Shown here piece by piece: positions 13,601 to 26,618 of a stretch of DNA of 64,000 nt; the stretch's first letter is position 1, and each line of letters begins with the position of its first letter. The position numbers and the translations under genes were made by a program. Under the pieces are notes generated by a model, which had not been told where the DNA came from, searched no databases, and worked only from the letters and a program-made list of their open reading frames with translations. Source of the stretch: Acanthochlamys bracteata (lineage: Eukaryota > Streptophyta > Magnoliopsida > Pandanales > Velloziaceae); NCBI GenBank assembly GCA_019914995.1, contig CM034142.1, forward strand, positions 6,509,513-6,573,512. Direction: 5' to 3'.

Positions 13601-16600
13601 CTTCTTTTCAAGCATTTGAAGTCGGGCTGCTTTCCTACGCTCCTTACTTGCAACTTTATCCTGACCCCAAACAAAAACAAGAACTTGTAAATAATGTGCA
13701 AGAATAACAATTTTCATGACTTTCAGAAACATATATGCCAGCGTTTTCCCTCATACATGGTAAACAAAGAGCAACTTGCTAGCTTTTCCGCATGATAAAA
13801 ACTCAACCAACTATAGAACTTTGGAAAGAAAGATTACTTCACAATTTAAACAAGTTTAAATTTAAAATCAGTTCATAAACAAATTCAAGGCCTTAGTTGT
13901 CAGTTCCAGTGAAAATCTAGTTTGCAGGCATTGACACTACATACACAACAATGTCGTAGTGTTTCATATTACACCGTGCGGGAAGGTTGGTCCTCCACTA
14001 TATGATACCCCTCTAAGATGTATAAGAAATGCAGTCCCTCTGTATAAAAGCTACATGGACATTTGATGGATGTTTTACGTACAACTAACAGACACAATGG
14101 AAGGTAAGTGTACTATACAACCATACAACAATTACAAATCTACTAAATCTGAAATGCATTGATAAAAAGTAAATTCAGAAGAGTTGAACAATGGTACATG
14201 TTCCTTTATCACATACATACTGACTAAAATTCTCTAATCACATTGTATTCTGGAGTTACAGTGTTTGCGTTTCTCCTTTTCTATTTAATTCACATAACTT
14301 AATCAACAAACTAAAGCAGTATGATCTTTGACATAAGGTTATATAACAGAATTACTTTATGCATAAATGCAAAAAGATCCTATTCTGCAGTAGGCAGCTG
14401 TATTCCATCCTACATCTCTTGTACAGATTATAGTGTAATGCTTTGAAATGCCCCAGCATTTCTATGCTGTCTCTGCATTGTTCCAAGTCTCATGTTTACT
14501 ATTTGATTGTCAGGAATGATCATTGTTCTGTCTCTGATAAATATTATCACCACTACACATTAGCAATATTTGCTCTGTTGTAAAAGATGCATTACTGCAT
14601 ACATTAACATATATGCACGTCAACAAATTTACTGTAGCATTTCATACATGCACATGCAAACAGAAGTTGTATCTTTACAAACAAAGAACGTTTCCAGATC
14701 TCTTCACTTATTCTTACTATGATTCCTATTTTTTCTGATCTTTTAGATTTTCCAATCTGCAGAATTCAGAAGTTTGTTGGTATGCATACTACAAACAGAG
14801 TTCTATTTCCCTTTGAAGTTTCTTTATGCTTATATTAATATTTCATGACAGAGCCTATGAGCATTATCTATAGGTGTAGCATATAAGTAGGTAATGTCCT
14901 TAAAAATTGGCCCCTCCCAGTTTCAAGTTTTAACCACTAATATGCTCTAAGCAAATGGAACAACCAGACTCCTGCAAATATGGTGTACCTTATGCCTTTC
15001 CAGAAGTAGAGTTTTAGCAGAGTACATGTTAATCAATCTCATTGTTAATTTTAAATTTTAAACATAAAAATTAAGTAAAATAGCCTTTTTTATTGATTTG
15101 ATTGGTGGGAGATAACTTTATTATAGAAACCTCAGGTTCAGGTAAGGAAGTTAAAGTTTTAGCTCAGAATATACATATATCGCTTTCAGGGCACGAGGGG
15201 TAATTGGTCAGATTCGCGGATGATCCTACGAGGAAACACTTATGACACTAGAACTCGGGTTTTGGACCATCGATCTACTGAACTGAACTAAGAGCGCTTT
15301 CTTATAAGGAGATACAACTGTAAAGAAAGGATTTTTTTTCTACCCAATGTCTTTCCTAAATCTCAATATAGTAAGGGAAAAAAAAAGATATGTCCAATTT
15401 AAATTTACCAAAATTAATCCCTCATTACTGCCAATAGGAGTTTGCATGTGTGTCAAAATCTTTTTCCATTACAATAAATTTGGGATTGGCATAAGAAGCA
15501 TTTCCACATTATTCTGACCTTATACAAATAACTGATGAATACCTGAAATTCAGCAAAGGCTAACCAAACTTTTTCATCATGTGGAAATTCCCTGGACAAT
15601 TTGTTAAACTCCCTTGTTTTCTTAAGCAGCTCATCATCCCAACGTTCCTCAGGTTCCACTTTCACTTGTGGATCATTAGCAGACTTCTCCAAGACAGACG
15701 CATGCTCAATCAATGGAATAAATTCTGCAGGACCTGTCGAAGGCAACAACCTGCTGACAATCTTTATGATCCCAAGACTGTTCTGTCCTTCTAATGTTGA
15801 GTATTTGACTGAACAGTATCGGCCACCTGATCTCAAATTAATGTCCATAACATCCAAGTCTCTGTCTAAATCCATAAATGAAACTGATGGCTTCCATCGG
15901 TGAAGTAATTGAAATTTGATAGTAGATATCTCATTATTAAGAAGCTTAAAGCGTGGAACATCCATTCTGCAAGTTGTTACTACTTTTAGTTACATGATAA
16001 GATCAAAATCTATTTCCACGGATGTGGTTCCAACCATGTAATAAATTAATGGCAGGAGCTAGGAAAAATATAATAACTATACGAACATCACATTCCAACA
16101 TATAAGATGATTGCATTAGTATAGCTACACATCTATACATCCCTCAGACGTTATCTATGCGTACATAACATATTTGTCAATGTACATGACGATGCTACAT
16201 TACCTACGATATCAACAAATAGGTTTTGCATGAGTTTGTATTCTTATCCGAATAAGGAGGTAACAGCAATACATTTGAATTATAAGACCACCAATAGAAG
16301 AGTAACAGATGAAACACTGACAGCATCACCCTTTTTAGTTGCTTTTCTTACATAGACATTTATGTCAACACTAATGTGTAAAGACATACAAATTGTTTAC
16401 ATTACGCTAATATCAAAGAATCGATCCTATCACATTTAAACTGCAATTCATGTGCTCAGTATAAAACAGATCCGGCTTTAAGCAAAAACAGAATGTCAAG
16501 TCCTCAACTAACTTCATTGAATACTTCCTAATTACAGCTATAATGCACTCTTGAGCACTGAGATCCCCCAATCATCAAATCCAAAATAGAATTCCAGTTC

Positions 16601-17595
16601 ACATGATCACAAACATTGGCAAATTATCACCCCTATTCATGTGCTCTGCACAATAGATATCCAACTACTGTTATCAAGCATCAACATCTTCATATTACAT
16701 ATTCAGAATACCAGCTACAACTGGGCACTAACTGCAATAACAACACTTGATCAAATTTTATCTAGAACTTCCGTAGAGCTTATAAGCACTTTCGCCACTA
16801 CCCATCTCGTCAACTCCCAAACAAAACCAAATCCAAAATCAAACTCCAGTTCGAAAACCATTTTCAGCAGCACATGTTGATCGATCAATTCCACACTAAA
16901 GCTTCTAAAGCTTACAGATTATTTCCAAAAAAAGAAAGAAAGAAAAAGAAAAAAGAAAGAAATAAAGTTTACCTGTAAAGTTTGCCGTAGAACAAATTAT
17001 CCTGGTCGCCATGTGAATCAAAGTAGTACTCCTTCACTTGCCTCTGCTTATCTTCTTCTTCTTCATCATCCACCTTCCTCTTCTTCTTCCTCTTCTTCTT
17101 ATTCTTCTTCTTGTCCTTCTTCTTCTTCTCATCTTCTTCTGAATCAGAACTAGAACTCAAAGAAGAAGAAGAAGAACGAACTAGCTCGTATCTCGTGGGC
17201 CCCGCACTCTCCTCGGGACTAGAAACTTCCGTCTGCGGAAGGATAGAATGAGACGTGTCATTCTCGACGGTAGGGATTTCAACGGTGAAGCTGGTGTTCT
17301 TAAGCCACGTGTCCTTACCGGAGATTGCTTTCGAAGGTGATAAAGCAACAGGGAACAACGAAGAAGATTTCGACTCACCGCCGGTGGTAGTAGACATTGA
17401 TGAGACTGGGAATAGAGGAGAAGGTTTTGTTTCACCTGCAGCGGTGAAGTTACCGCCGGTAGACATTGAAGAAAGTGGGAATAATTGAAGCCAAGAAGAG
17501 ACAGAATTGGTGGTGGAGGAAGGTGTAAAGCTACCATCACCCTGATCGGTGGCGCCGCCGCCGTGGTGGTGGTGGTCGTGGTGGGGAGAGTCCAT
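4630..17595 (-). CDS. NRDE2: NRDE2-like nuclear RNA-surveillance protein
   Basis: Eleven exons: 17595-16973, 15966-15543, 13660-13325, 13183-12559, 12404-12218, 10957-10600, 9015-8905, 8272-7915, 6476-6242, 5211-4990 and 4780-4630. They sum to 3630 nt, giving 1209 aa plus stop. The N-terminus has a His-rich start, a Ser/Glu-acidic tract and a long Lys-rich basic stretch (about residues 155-190, a likely nuclear localisation signal), followed by the family motif YYFDSHGDQDNLFYGKLYR. Residues 325-470 carry the NRDE-2 core (FPHDEKVWLAFAEFQ), and HAT/TPR-type helical repeats run to the end, closing with ACPWSKTLWLDGF and LRADIYEILLQDDMD. Established: NRDE2 homologues act in nuclear RNA interference in worms and bind the exosome helicase MTR4 in animals. 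Plant function is inferred from the family. The exon 8 acceptor is uncertain (8272, or 9 nt further in). Introns 1 and 2 exceed 1 kb. The ATG at 17595 precedes the whole conserved N-terminus. Confidence 0.93.
12463..12476. repeat. Short (GA)n tract in NRDE2 intron 4
   Basis: A run of about seven GA units. On the gene (minus) strand it reads as a CT-rich tract near the middle of the intron, upstream of the acceptor at 12405. Confidence 0.8.
15085..15300 (-). mobile_element. Probable tRNA-derived SINE fragment
   Basis: It lies in NRDE2 intron 2. Read on the minus strand, it starts GCGCTCTTAGTTCAGTTC, which resembles a tRNA 5' arm with a pol III A box. About 20 nt later comes GGTCCAAAACCCG, resembling a B box. 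The following sequence no longer folds as a tRNA and runs to an A-rich end (AATAAAAAAG). An A box, a B box and an unrelated tail are the layout of plant SINEs. No target-site duplication was identified, so the borders are approximate. A degraded tRNA-Trp-like insertion is the alternative. Confidence 0.4.
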
Positions 17596-18267
17596 GAAAT
17601 GGAATGAATTTTTTTCTTTTTGGTTATCATCTTCTTTACTTGTAATAAAGTTTTAGCTTTTCAGTGTCTGATCTCGAATTGATTCTTTATGCAATATTAA
17701 TCCTTTTAATATATTCATTCGCTATATTAGGTCCAGGAAAGTTCAATACATAACTTAAAAAATAATAAATTATAATATATATAAATATAGTATTATTGAA
17801 TATATTTAAACATTATTCATGCTAACTACAACTTTTTTTCCAAAATTTTCTCCCCAAGCAAAAAAGAACCTTACTGTAATTTTGTTTCCGTCGATACAAT
17901 TTTTCAGGTGAGATAACAGGAGTTGCACATGGAGAAAGAGAGATTCAATAATAAAGTACATTACCATTATGCTAAATTATGAAAAAAAAAAAAATTTCAG
18001 ATATTCGAAAGTAACAGTATCATTGTACAAGCTGCTTCCTGACAATCTATAATACGAGTTCTTATAAAGTTAAACGTAAAATATACTCATTACACCACTT
18101 GAAACAATACTACAAAAAGATTTGATCTAAATGAATGTGCAACGAAGCCTTTCTTTCTGGTGGTGCATTGGCCACCATGTGCAACCGCCTTCCGGGATGC
18201 AGCCTATCTTCTCTATACTATGGCGAAACACAGATGAAGGAGGAAACGTGTGCATGAGATACAGACT
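17596..18267. other. Spacer between TMN 3' end and NRDE2 5' end
   Basis: About 670 bases between two minus-strand genes. The part next to 17595 should hold the NRDE2 promoter and 5' UTR. The part next to 18268 should hold the TMN 3' UTR. No gene or distinct promoter element can be supported by eye. Confidence 0.5.
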
Positions 18268-21200
18268 TTACTCGCATTTGATGGATCTGTAGATATGACG
18301 GACAAAGAACAAGGAAGCACGGAATCCAACATTTCCAAGCATGAGGAAGAAACCGTAGCAGATGCAGGACATGTACCCGAAGAAGAAAGATGTTTGCATA
18401 AAACCTGACATGTCTGATCGCGCATAGTAGTAGTACAAGCAGTAGGCAAATATAAACAAACCAGTTGATCCACCACAAAGAAATGATCTGTATCAGAACC
18501 ATATGAGTCAGAAAAAGGCGAGCTATACAAGTAACACTTATCTGAAAAAGTTAGCCAAAATTTTTAAAAGACAGCATTTCAGTCTTGTAGAAGAGGTAAC
18601 CTACCTCCACCACCATTCATGGTCCTCTGCAGCAAGTTGGAAATAGGTCAAAGCCACAGTAATGAATGCAGTAACGATAAGGAGGATGATAAACACAATG
18701 AAGAGGATGCTGTAGATGGTGTAGATCCTGTGGCCCCATATGCTGGCAAAAATGTAGTACAACTCAATGTATATGGCACTGAAAGGAAGAAAACCAGCCA
18801 TTGCCATCTGTGGAAGCGTTCCTCGATACCAAGGCAACTGTGGGATTTCTCTTGGATACTTGGTAGTGCGGCAAGGAGCCTGGAACTCTGTTTTGCTATT
18901 CTTACCAGCAATGCCACCCAGAACAAGAAGAGGCGAAGTTACCAGTGTCCAAATGAGAACAATAACAACTATAGTTCCAAAAGGAAGAGCGGCTGTGGAC
19001 TTGTAAGCAATAGCAACCGTATTTAGGAAGCAAAATGTCAGGAAAAGAGGGCCACAGAAGAGGCACCCTGTCAGCAGTAAATTCCTTACCTGCAATTAGG
19101 AGATATATGAAGTTTTTAGCACAAGCATCTTCTTTTAAAGCATTTGAGCTGATAATAGCTGAAAGTAATTATGACATGTTGATGGTAACTTGACGATACA
19201 AAAGAAAAGAAGAGTTGAGTTGCATTGCACGTGGCACATACCCAATTTGTTCCTTCAAGCTGACAGTAGAAAGAGGCTGCAGTATACCCAGCGATACCGG
19301 ATGTAAGAGCATATATGACAACCAACGCAGTGAAAAGAGCACCACGATTGTAAGGATAGAAGACTCCAACTAAAGCCAAAATGAAAATGAATATTGCTCT
19401 GCAGCACATGAACAGATGAAAGAAATTTGGTGGTCAGTACCATGTTGACATACTAACACATGTCACACTTCTAGTATATTTACTTACAGTGTGAAAAGCT
19501 GAGTGCCAGAACCAAGAGATGCAGCAAAAAGTGATTTGTGCTTGGGGAACCTAAAGACATCACCATGAATATATTTCCAGCCAGTCTCTTCCTGATCATC
19601 AGGTGATTCTTCATCTTGAGCATACCTTTATGCATTAAGGACAAAAATAAGCATAAAAGAAAAAGAAGACCAAGATTTTTTCAATACCAAAACTAATAAA
19701 TAAATGAAAATTGCAAGGGGTTACAACACATTTCTAGGCAAAGCTTATCCGAGAATACTGGCTTTCAACATTGCAATCGACTTCTAACCTTGAAAACCAC
19801 ATGGAACTGGGATGAACTGAACTAAAATGCACACATCCACTAAAAGATAGGGGATATGAATCTCAATTCCCATTGAAGATTGGCAAGTTGACCCATGCCA
19901 TCAGCAATCTGTAGGGTACCTTATTTCCTCCCATCATGCATAACTTAAAATATCGAAGACAAAGTTCAATTGAGTCGAAAAAATATTGCAAAATTTCTTT
20001 AGTTTAAAGGCACCTAATGCTGGGAATTTAGCAAATCACTAAAAGTACACAAAGCTATTATATATAATACCTGTTGGACATTAATTTAACTGTTTCAGTA
20101 TTTAAGTATACAACAAGAACATATTACCAGGCTTCGAAAACAAGAATACCAGGCTTCTTCCTTACTCAATAAATATCTGCACTATACGCAAATCAGGAAA
20201 TTATGTTCATGAAATCTACATCAGCTCTATCAGAACTAAACATGTCATGCTACTACAAATTTAAGACATACTAACAAGTCTTTTCCTGTGAAGATATCTG
20301 ATGTTCTGGCATGACTCAAACCTCTCTTTGAAATTAAAAGCTCAGATCATGCGCTTACAACTACCGGTCATATACTGCTTCTACAGTACTATAATCAAAT
20401 CCCACAACTCAGATTAAGCACGGTACAGCTAGATGAAAAAGAAATATAACCGTGAAGGATAATAGTCGGTTCCACTAAAAACAAAGTTGACATGATTTTT
20501 AGAACTAAAGAATTAGATCTGAAGATAACAGGCAAATAACATGCAGCATTTGAAAATCTAAGCCCTAGTGAAAACTTACTTGACGAAATCATTCTTCAGC
20601 ACCCTCATCAGAATCGTGGCTAGGAATCCAGTCAAAAGGAGAACTGTGACACATGAATTTATTATTGAGAACCAGTGTATTTCAAGGTGATGCTGCTGTG
20701 TAGAAGACTGTGAGTACTTCTCCATCCTCTTCTCAAAGGGTATAGATGTCTCCTTCCACTTAGCTGAGTAGAGGAACTCTACATCAATCTCCTTGTCCTC
20801 TGTGACATCCACCAAAGCATTGGAGTCCGTGTGGACAGTGATCTCAATCACACGGTCATTGTTATAAAGTATCTCGAACTGGATATGCCTGTATATATAA
20901 TACTTGTGCTTGCTAGGATCGCCCTTTTCTTCTCTTTCAACTTTTCCTATAAATCCCCAAAGTGGAAGGTCGTCATAATACATTTGGAAGTAGTAGTCCT
21001 TATCAACTGCTTTCCTGAACTTGGCCACGTCTTCCTTAGAGAGATGTGCTTTGCACACGAACTTAGAGTCAATGTCAGTGCGGAAGTCCAACTTGTAGGG
21101 AGCATCAACCAAGCGGTCTCCATTCAAGACTTCACCAAGCGCTTCTTTCTTGTCGCTTACTTGCTCTGAAATTAAGATCATCAATGCAGTTAAAAAGATT

Positions 21201-22484
21201 ACAGTTGAAGATGAAAAACAACAGAGGAAGAAGACTGAGAGAAGATTGAACCTGGCGAGCAGAATGGCAGATCAAAGTACCGATATGTCTCACTGGAACA
21301 GAATCAAGAATGTAAAAATCACACAACATTTCCAAAAAGCAGAACAAGCAAGATCAAAATCCATGCCCTTTACAATACATTAACTCTAAACAACTGGAAT
21401 TGAACAACCAAATGCAAGTTACAAACAACTCCACAATCAAAACAGTTAAAGTTTCAAATTTTACTTGGTTGCGTGCAATACCAGATCTCATGCTGTATGA
21501 AGCAAAACCACCTAGTAACCATTTGAACTTTCAACTCCATCAATGACAATCGACCAGGCACCAACTACAAGTCATCGTCAATATATAAATCACAGAACCA
21601 AACAGTAGATACCCAATAGTGATCCCTTTTTCCTACATTTCTATGGCATTATCCTCTCTTCAAATACAGCCAAAGAAACATCTCTTTGTTCTATCCATCA
21701 TCTAGCATACACTAAAGTTTTCCAACTAGCCAGTATAGTTCGAATTCATAACAAACCATAACAGCAATCACACAAGGACAAAATTGCAATCCAACAACAC
21801 ATCTTGCTGCATCTATCCTGTCCAAAATCCCCCAGTTAAGTTACAGAATCCAAAAACATTGATAAGAAAACTTTCAATTTTTTACGTAAGCCATCCGTAC
21901 CATCAGCAATCCCAGAAATTGAGGTAAAAACTCTATCTTCTAATATAATTTTAAACCATTTTCGCACCAAACGATTAGATCCAAACTAACAGCTACGTGT
22001 TGTTTTCAAAATCCTAACTTTAACTTCTCCACTACCCATTAACAAACTACTCAACTTATCTAGATGCAATTGAGAACCCAAAAAGTTAGAAAAAAAATTC
22101 GAAGCAGAAGCACAACAGATCTAAATTAAAAGCTAATTTTCCAAAACTTTATTGCTTAACTATGCTAAAATGACAACAGCTGACTGTTGATAGCAATGTC
22201 AAAACAGATTTTTTAAACAAATCAGTGCATCAATGGGAACAGATGAGATCCGCACCAATCCGAATAAGATCCAACAACAAAAATAAAAACTAAATAAATA
22301 AATCAATCAAGAGAAATTCATTCATTTTCAGTTACCTCGGATTATGAAACGGTCCAACCTTGTTCGCATAGAGAGGAACGGGATCCCCAGTCTTGTAACG
22401 GTGATCAGAACCATCAGCTACAGCTCCACTGATCCCGAGGCAAACAAGAAACGAAATAAATAACATCACCGCTGCAATCTTCAT
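18268..22484 (-). CDS. Transmembrane 9 superfamily (nonaspanin) protein
   Basis: Seven exons: 22484-22336, 21293-21253, 21165-20580, 19625-19488, 19398-19242, 19089-18605 and 18487-18268. They sum to 1776 nt, giving 591 aa, the length known for Arabidopsis TMN2-4-type members. Residues 1-23 are a cleavable signal peptide ([20 protein letters not shown]). A lumenal domain follows, with [19 protein letters not shown] (about residues 42-60) and [10 protein letters not shown]. The first membrane helix is near residue 232. The cytosolic loop has the family motif [15 protein letters not shown], and eight more helices follow, with motifs such as [13 protein letters not shown]. The protein ends HIYRSIKCE, which carries the C-terminal KXD/E signal that in plant TMNs binds COPI and retains them in the Golgi. 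Established: the family sits in endosome/Golgi membranes; its cargo role is only partly known. Exon 2 is a 41-nt small exon. It is transcribed divergently from the NF-YC gene. Confidence 0.95.
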
Positions 22485-24560
22485 TTCCGGCGCCGGCAAT
22501 ATTCAATTGCTCGGCGGGGATAGAGACCTCGATTGAGAGATTTCTTTGTAAGAAAATAGATTTTTTTGAAGCTTTGACAAATTTTTGGGAGTTGGGAATG
22601 GATGGAATTATACAGCTATTTTTGCAGTATGAAACCTCTATTATATTGTATTTACCATATGAGTTCAAGTAATTTGTTTTTCAAGTTTCATCTCCTCAAA
22701 CGTAAGTGTGATAATAGATTTTTTTGTTTTTCTTTTTCTACTGAAACTTTTAAAAAAATGCGACTGTATTTTGATTGACAGCATTTAGGTTTTCTCCTTT
22801 TTTTATTTAAAAATATTAAATTTTGAGAATTTTTATATTTATTTTTTATAAGATTTTACTTTCTAACTCATTTTCAAAAGTTACTTTCAATAATTATATT
22901 TTAAAATGAAAATTTTTATTGTACTCACTTCTAATAACTATAGAATTAGACTTTACTTTTAATAATTACTTTTTAAATAATTTATTTTTTAACTAAAACA
23001 TAAAGCTATTCTTAATGAATTTAGTTCACTTGATTGTGCTAAATGGATTTTTTTATAAAAAATTTATGAAATTGAGATTTTAAAAAGTAAGTTGCCTAAC
23101 TTAAATTCAATTATGAAATATGGGTGTACTTTAAAATTGAGTTCCCCAAAGTTTCGAAGCCATTCTAACTAGAAATTCAACGCCCTTTATGGACTCTTGC
23201 TTTTGAGCAATGTACAAGATATTAGTTTCTCAAAAATATGAGGCTACTATATGTTAATATTCACAATTGATGTGATGATTTTGCAAAATCAAGTTCTTGT
23301 TAAATTGTTAAAGCTAATTATTGAAGACCATTTAGTAAAGAGATAAAGAGTTAGGCGTGGGAGCACACACTTATTGTGAGGAGTGTTTTCATATTTATAT
23401 CATGGTCAAGGGCGTTAATGATAATATCCTTTTTTAAGATTGTTTTTGTAATTACGCTAATCAAAGGGAGTTTTATAGGATTATAGGTTGGTAATTTGTA
23501 GTTATGGAAACCTTAAAGGGGTTTTATGTTAAATAGTCCCTCGTTTTTCGTTTTCGGCTTTGTTTTTCTGATTTTTTGGCGATCTCTTTCTTTTGTTTCT
23601 CTATCTCGGCGATCTCAACTGGTTCACTCAAAATTTTGGTAATTCTCTATTTCAATATTATTGGCTTAGATTTCTTTATTTTTTCGAAGTTCTTCAATTT
23701 TCTGTACATTTCTGTAAATGATATAACATTTTTTTATTGCATGAAACATTTTATCTTTACATCAAATTTTGTTGTAAAACTTTTGAAATTAATGTAGATT
23801 TTTGAGAATTACTGATCCATGCTTTGGTGATTTAAAAATTTTTATTGTAAATTTTAATCTTTATCGATATGAATAATGTTTTCTTTCTTTTTAGGAAAAG
23901 GGAAAGAATTGTAGAAAAGGTTTCGATTGGTTTTCTCTGTGGGAAAAAGTTTTAATTTTTGAGAAGTCACAAATTTGAGTTGCAAAAATTGAAACTTTTC
24001 TTCCTCAGTTAAAAACAAAAAGAACTGAAGCTTTTGATAGTGATTGGTTTGTTGTATAGCATAAATTCATCAACGAAGATGAAGCAAAAGACATGGTTCT
24101 TCTTTGTCCTTTTGGGATTAGATTTTTCAAAGATAGAATTTCGAAAGAAATGTTTAATTTTATAGAACATTCTTTCAGTAAGTCACGGAAACTTTATAGA
24201 AGCTTCCATGAGCTATAAGATTTAGGAACCTTGTTGATGTTGCATTCTGTCACAGTTGTCCAGAGGGGAACGCATTTCTTTAAGTTCCTCATGAATCCTT
24301 CAGATGTTTACAATCCGTATAGACGAATTAAAAACTTTCCGGTTAAAATATGCTTTGGGCTGTTAGAATTTAATAAAATGTTTAATGAATCCTTCAGTGT
24401 ATCTTGAAGAAAACTCTGATTACAAGCTGGAAATCAGATGCCTCTTCTCAATTTAGTTTGTTTATGGAATCTGCATGTCATTGATTCAGTGTCGTTGATG
24501 CGTGCTGTTGGCTTGTTTGAATTATAACACACTGATATTGGAATCTTTTACAAGTAGAAT
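22485..24560. other. Divergent promoter region and NF-YC 5' leader
   Basis: The TMN gene (minus) and NF-YC gene (plus) are divergent. Bases 22485-22700 should hold the TMN 5' UTR and core promoter. The pyrimidine-rich stretch at 23535-23640, followed by a GTAATT donor-like site, looks like an NF-YC 5' UTR exon, with a leader intron running towards 24560. Between them (22730-23150) is AT-rich sequence with the word pattern of repeat family D. No protein-coding gene is seen. Confidence 0.4.
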
Positions 24561-25608
24561 ATGGACCATGAAGTAACCAGCGGGGAAAGGCAGAGCTCTC
24601 AGGGTTACGTTACTGGAAGCAGAGAAGCTCCAAATTCTGCTTCTAGTACCGATGAGAATGATTGGCCAGCTCAGAAGCCTACTGCTCAGTTAGCCGATAA
24701 GCAAATTCCAGTAGGTACTCAAGGCACTGCTGTCGATAACTGTTTTGGTGCAGATGGACAGAATGGTGGCAACTTCATTGGGGTATACTTTTCTTGCTAT
24801 GGATACAGCAATTATTTTGCCTTGTCGAAATGATTTCAGTTGTCTCATTTTTTCTATGATGTAGATGAACTCGGATGAGCTAGGGCAAGCACAGCAGCCT
24901 CAAGTGTTGAATGCAGTACGGAATCTTCAAATACCATATCTCCCTTCTTCATTCCAACCAAACCAAATGGTGAGTACCAATTTACCGATGCCAGCTGCTC
25001 AGGCTCAGCTTGCGCAGCGACAGCTCTCATACAGGCAGACTCAGCAGCAAGCACTGCAGCAACTAGAACAAACACTGAGGATGTTCTGGGCAAATCAGTA
25101 CCAGGAGGTTATTGCAACTATGGACTTTAAGAACCACAGCCTTCCCTTAGCTAGAATCAAGAAGATCATGAAGGCAGATGAGGACGTACGTATGATTGCT
25201 GCTGAGGCACCTGTGCTCTTTGCAAGGGCATGTGAAATGTTCATCCTGGAACTGACGTATCGTTCATGGGCGCATACGGAGGAAAACAAAAGGCGCACAC
25301 TGCAGAAAAATGACATCGCGGGTGCTATTATGAGAACGGATGTGTTTGATTTTCTGGTGGATATCGTGCCTAGAGAGGAGGTAAAAGAAGATGGTGTATT
25401 GGCAATGCCAGGCAGTGGAGGTCTGAACGATTCTCTTCCCTACTACTATGTGCCTCCGCAGATGGCACCCCTTGGAATGGACAACCAGACTATGCTTTAC
25501 TCGCAGCAGTCTCATACTTACATGCCTCCGCAGTTGTGGAGTGAGCAGCAACAGCAGCCGATTCAACAACACCAAAAACATCAGCAGCAACAATCCGATG
25601 ATTCTTGA
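24561..25608 (+). CDS. NF-YC: Nuclear factor Y subunit C (CCAAT-binding, HAP5 type)
   Basis: Two coding exons, 24561-24782 and 24865-25608, joined by an 82-nt GT-AG intron with no frame change, give 321 aa. The first 74 residues are low-complexity. A Gln-rich stretch precedes the histone-fold core at about residues 148-244, which starts FWANQYQEV and continues [35 protein letters not shown] and RTLQKNDIA, ending [12 protein letters not shown]. The C-terminus is poly-Gln/His. Established: NF-YC pairs with NF-YB through the histone fold and recruits NF-YA or CO-type partners to CCAAT promoters in the nucleus. The segment after FWANQYQE (VIATMDF) and the residues IMRTDV differ from the common plant consensus, so the exact paralogue is not assigned. 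The second exon starts with an in-frame ATG, so a shorter 247-aa protein is possible. Confidence 0.93.
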
Positions 25609-26618
25609 TTCTGATTATAAAAACAAAAATTCAACCTTTAAATTATGATACCGTTTTTTATCTTTTTTATTCTTTTATTTCCTTGCTTCTGTTTATTGTT
25701 CTTTGCCTTGTTAAGGCTATGATCAAGAACTTTCGTAAATACGTTTTTCTGCAATGCTATTAATAACCAGATTTTGTGTTACTTTGTTATTCAAATCACT
25801 AGGTAAAAACCACAAGCTCCGGAAAAAAACATTCAGGGTACTAAAATCTACGAGCTCCTTAATGCAAGCTTTTAGTTAAAATTTGCTATTAAGTTAGTTT
25901 TGAGCTTATTTATTTACGTTTTACTTTATTTTTTTTAAGTCATTTAAATTTTTAACTCATTTTTGTACTAATTTTTTTGCTAAAAATTCACTTTCAAAAT
26001 TTTTTCATTTTAAGCTCACTTTTAAATAAAAAATAAATATAATTTTACTTTTACAAAATTTATGTTTAATTCCAAATTTATTTTTTTACAAATTTATTTT
26101 TAGAAGTGGGGATAAGCTAGAAGCAGCAGATTAAGACACAGAAATGCACCCGGCGGAATAGTTATAAAAAACTATAATTTGATTTTGAAAATCTCTATAA
26201 AGACTATTTACTACTGGCAGAAGTTGTTTCTATAAATTGTTATTGGGGGTATTTAAAAATGACTATAAGAAAATTTCTGAAATAAGAAATACTCTAAAAA
26301 TATTTTTTTTACTTAAAAATAAATAATAAATAAAATTTTAAAATTTTTTTCTATAAAATATTATTAAAAATATGAAATAGAAAATGTTAGATATCAGGCC
26401 CAATAGGCCTACAATAAGGCCCATAACATAAGTCGTGTTACTAAAAATTGACCAAAAAAATACCCTGAACCTCTCTGGGAAAAACCAGTGGCTGTGTAGC
26501 TCACTGCGTCCCGGTGTCGAAGAAATCGAGTACGTTAATCGACTTGAGAGACACTCGCAGTGTGTGTTGCCTTACCGCCGGACGGCCGCTGCCGTATCAC
26601 CTCTGACGGCGGAGGTGA
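25609..26618. other. Spacer between NF-YC and the plastid-protein gene
   Basis: It holds the NF-YC 3' UTR (to about 25.8 kb), then AT-rich sequence with family D-like words (25880-26105) and a diverged, reverse family A-like block (about 26255-26395). From 26400 the base composition rises into the 5' UTR of the next gene. No gene was found within. Confidence 0.45.

Noticed and set aside
15240..15300. Possible intact tRNA-Trp (organelle-like) on the minus strand
   Set aside because: Only the 5' arm and part of the anticodon region match. The 3' half does not pair, so it is not a functional tRNA. It is reported as a SINE-like fragment instead.
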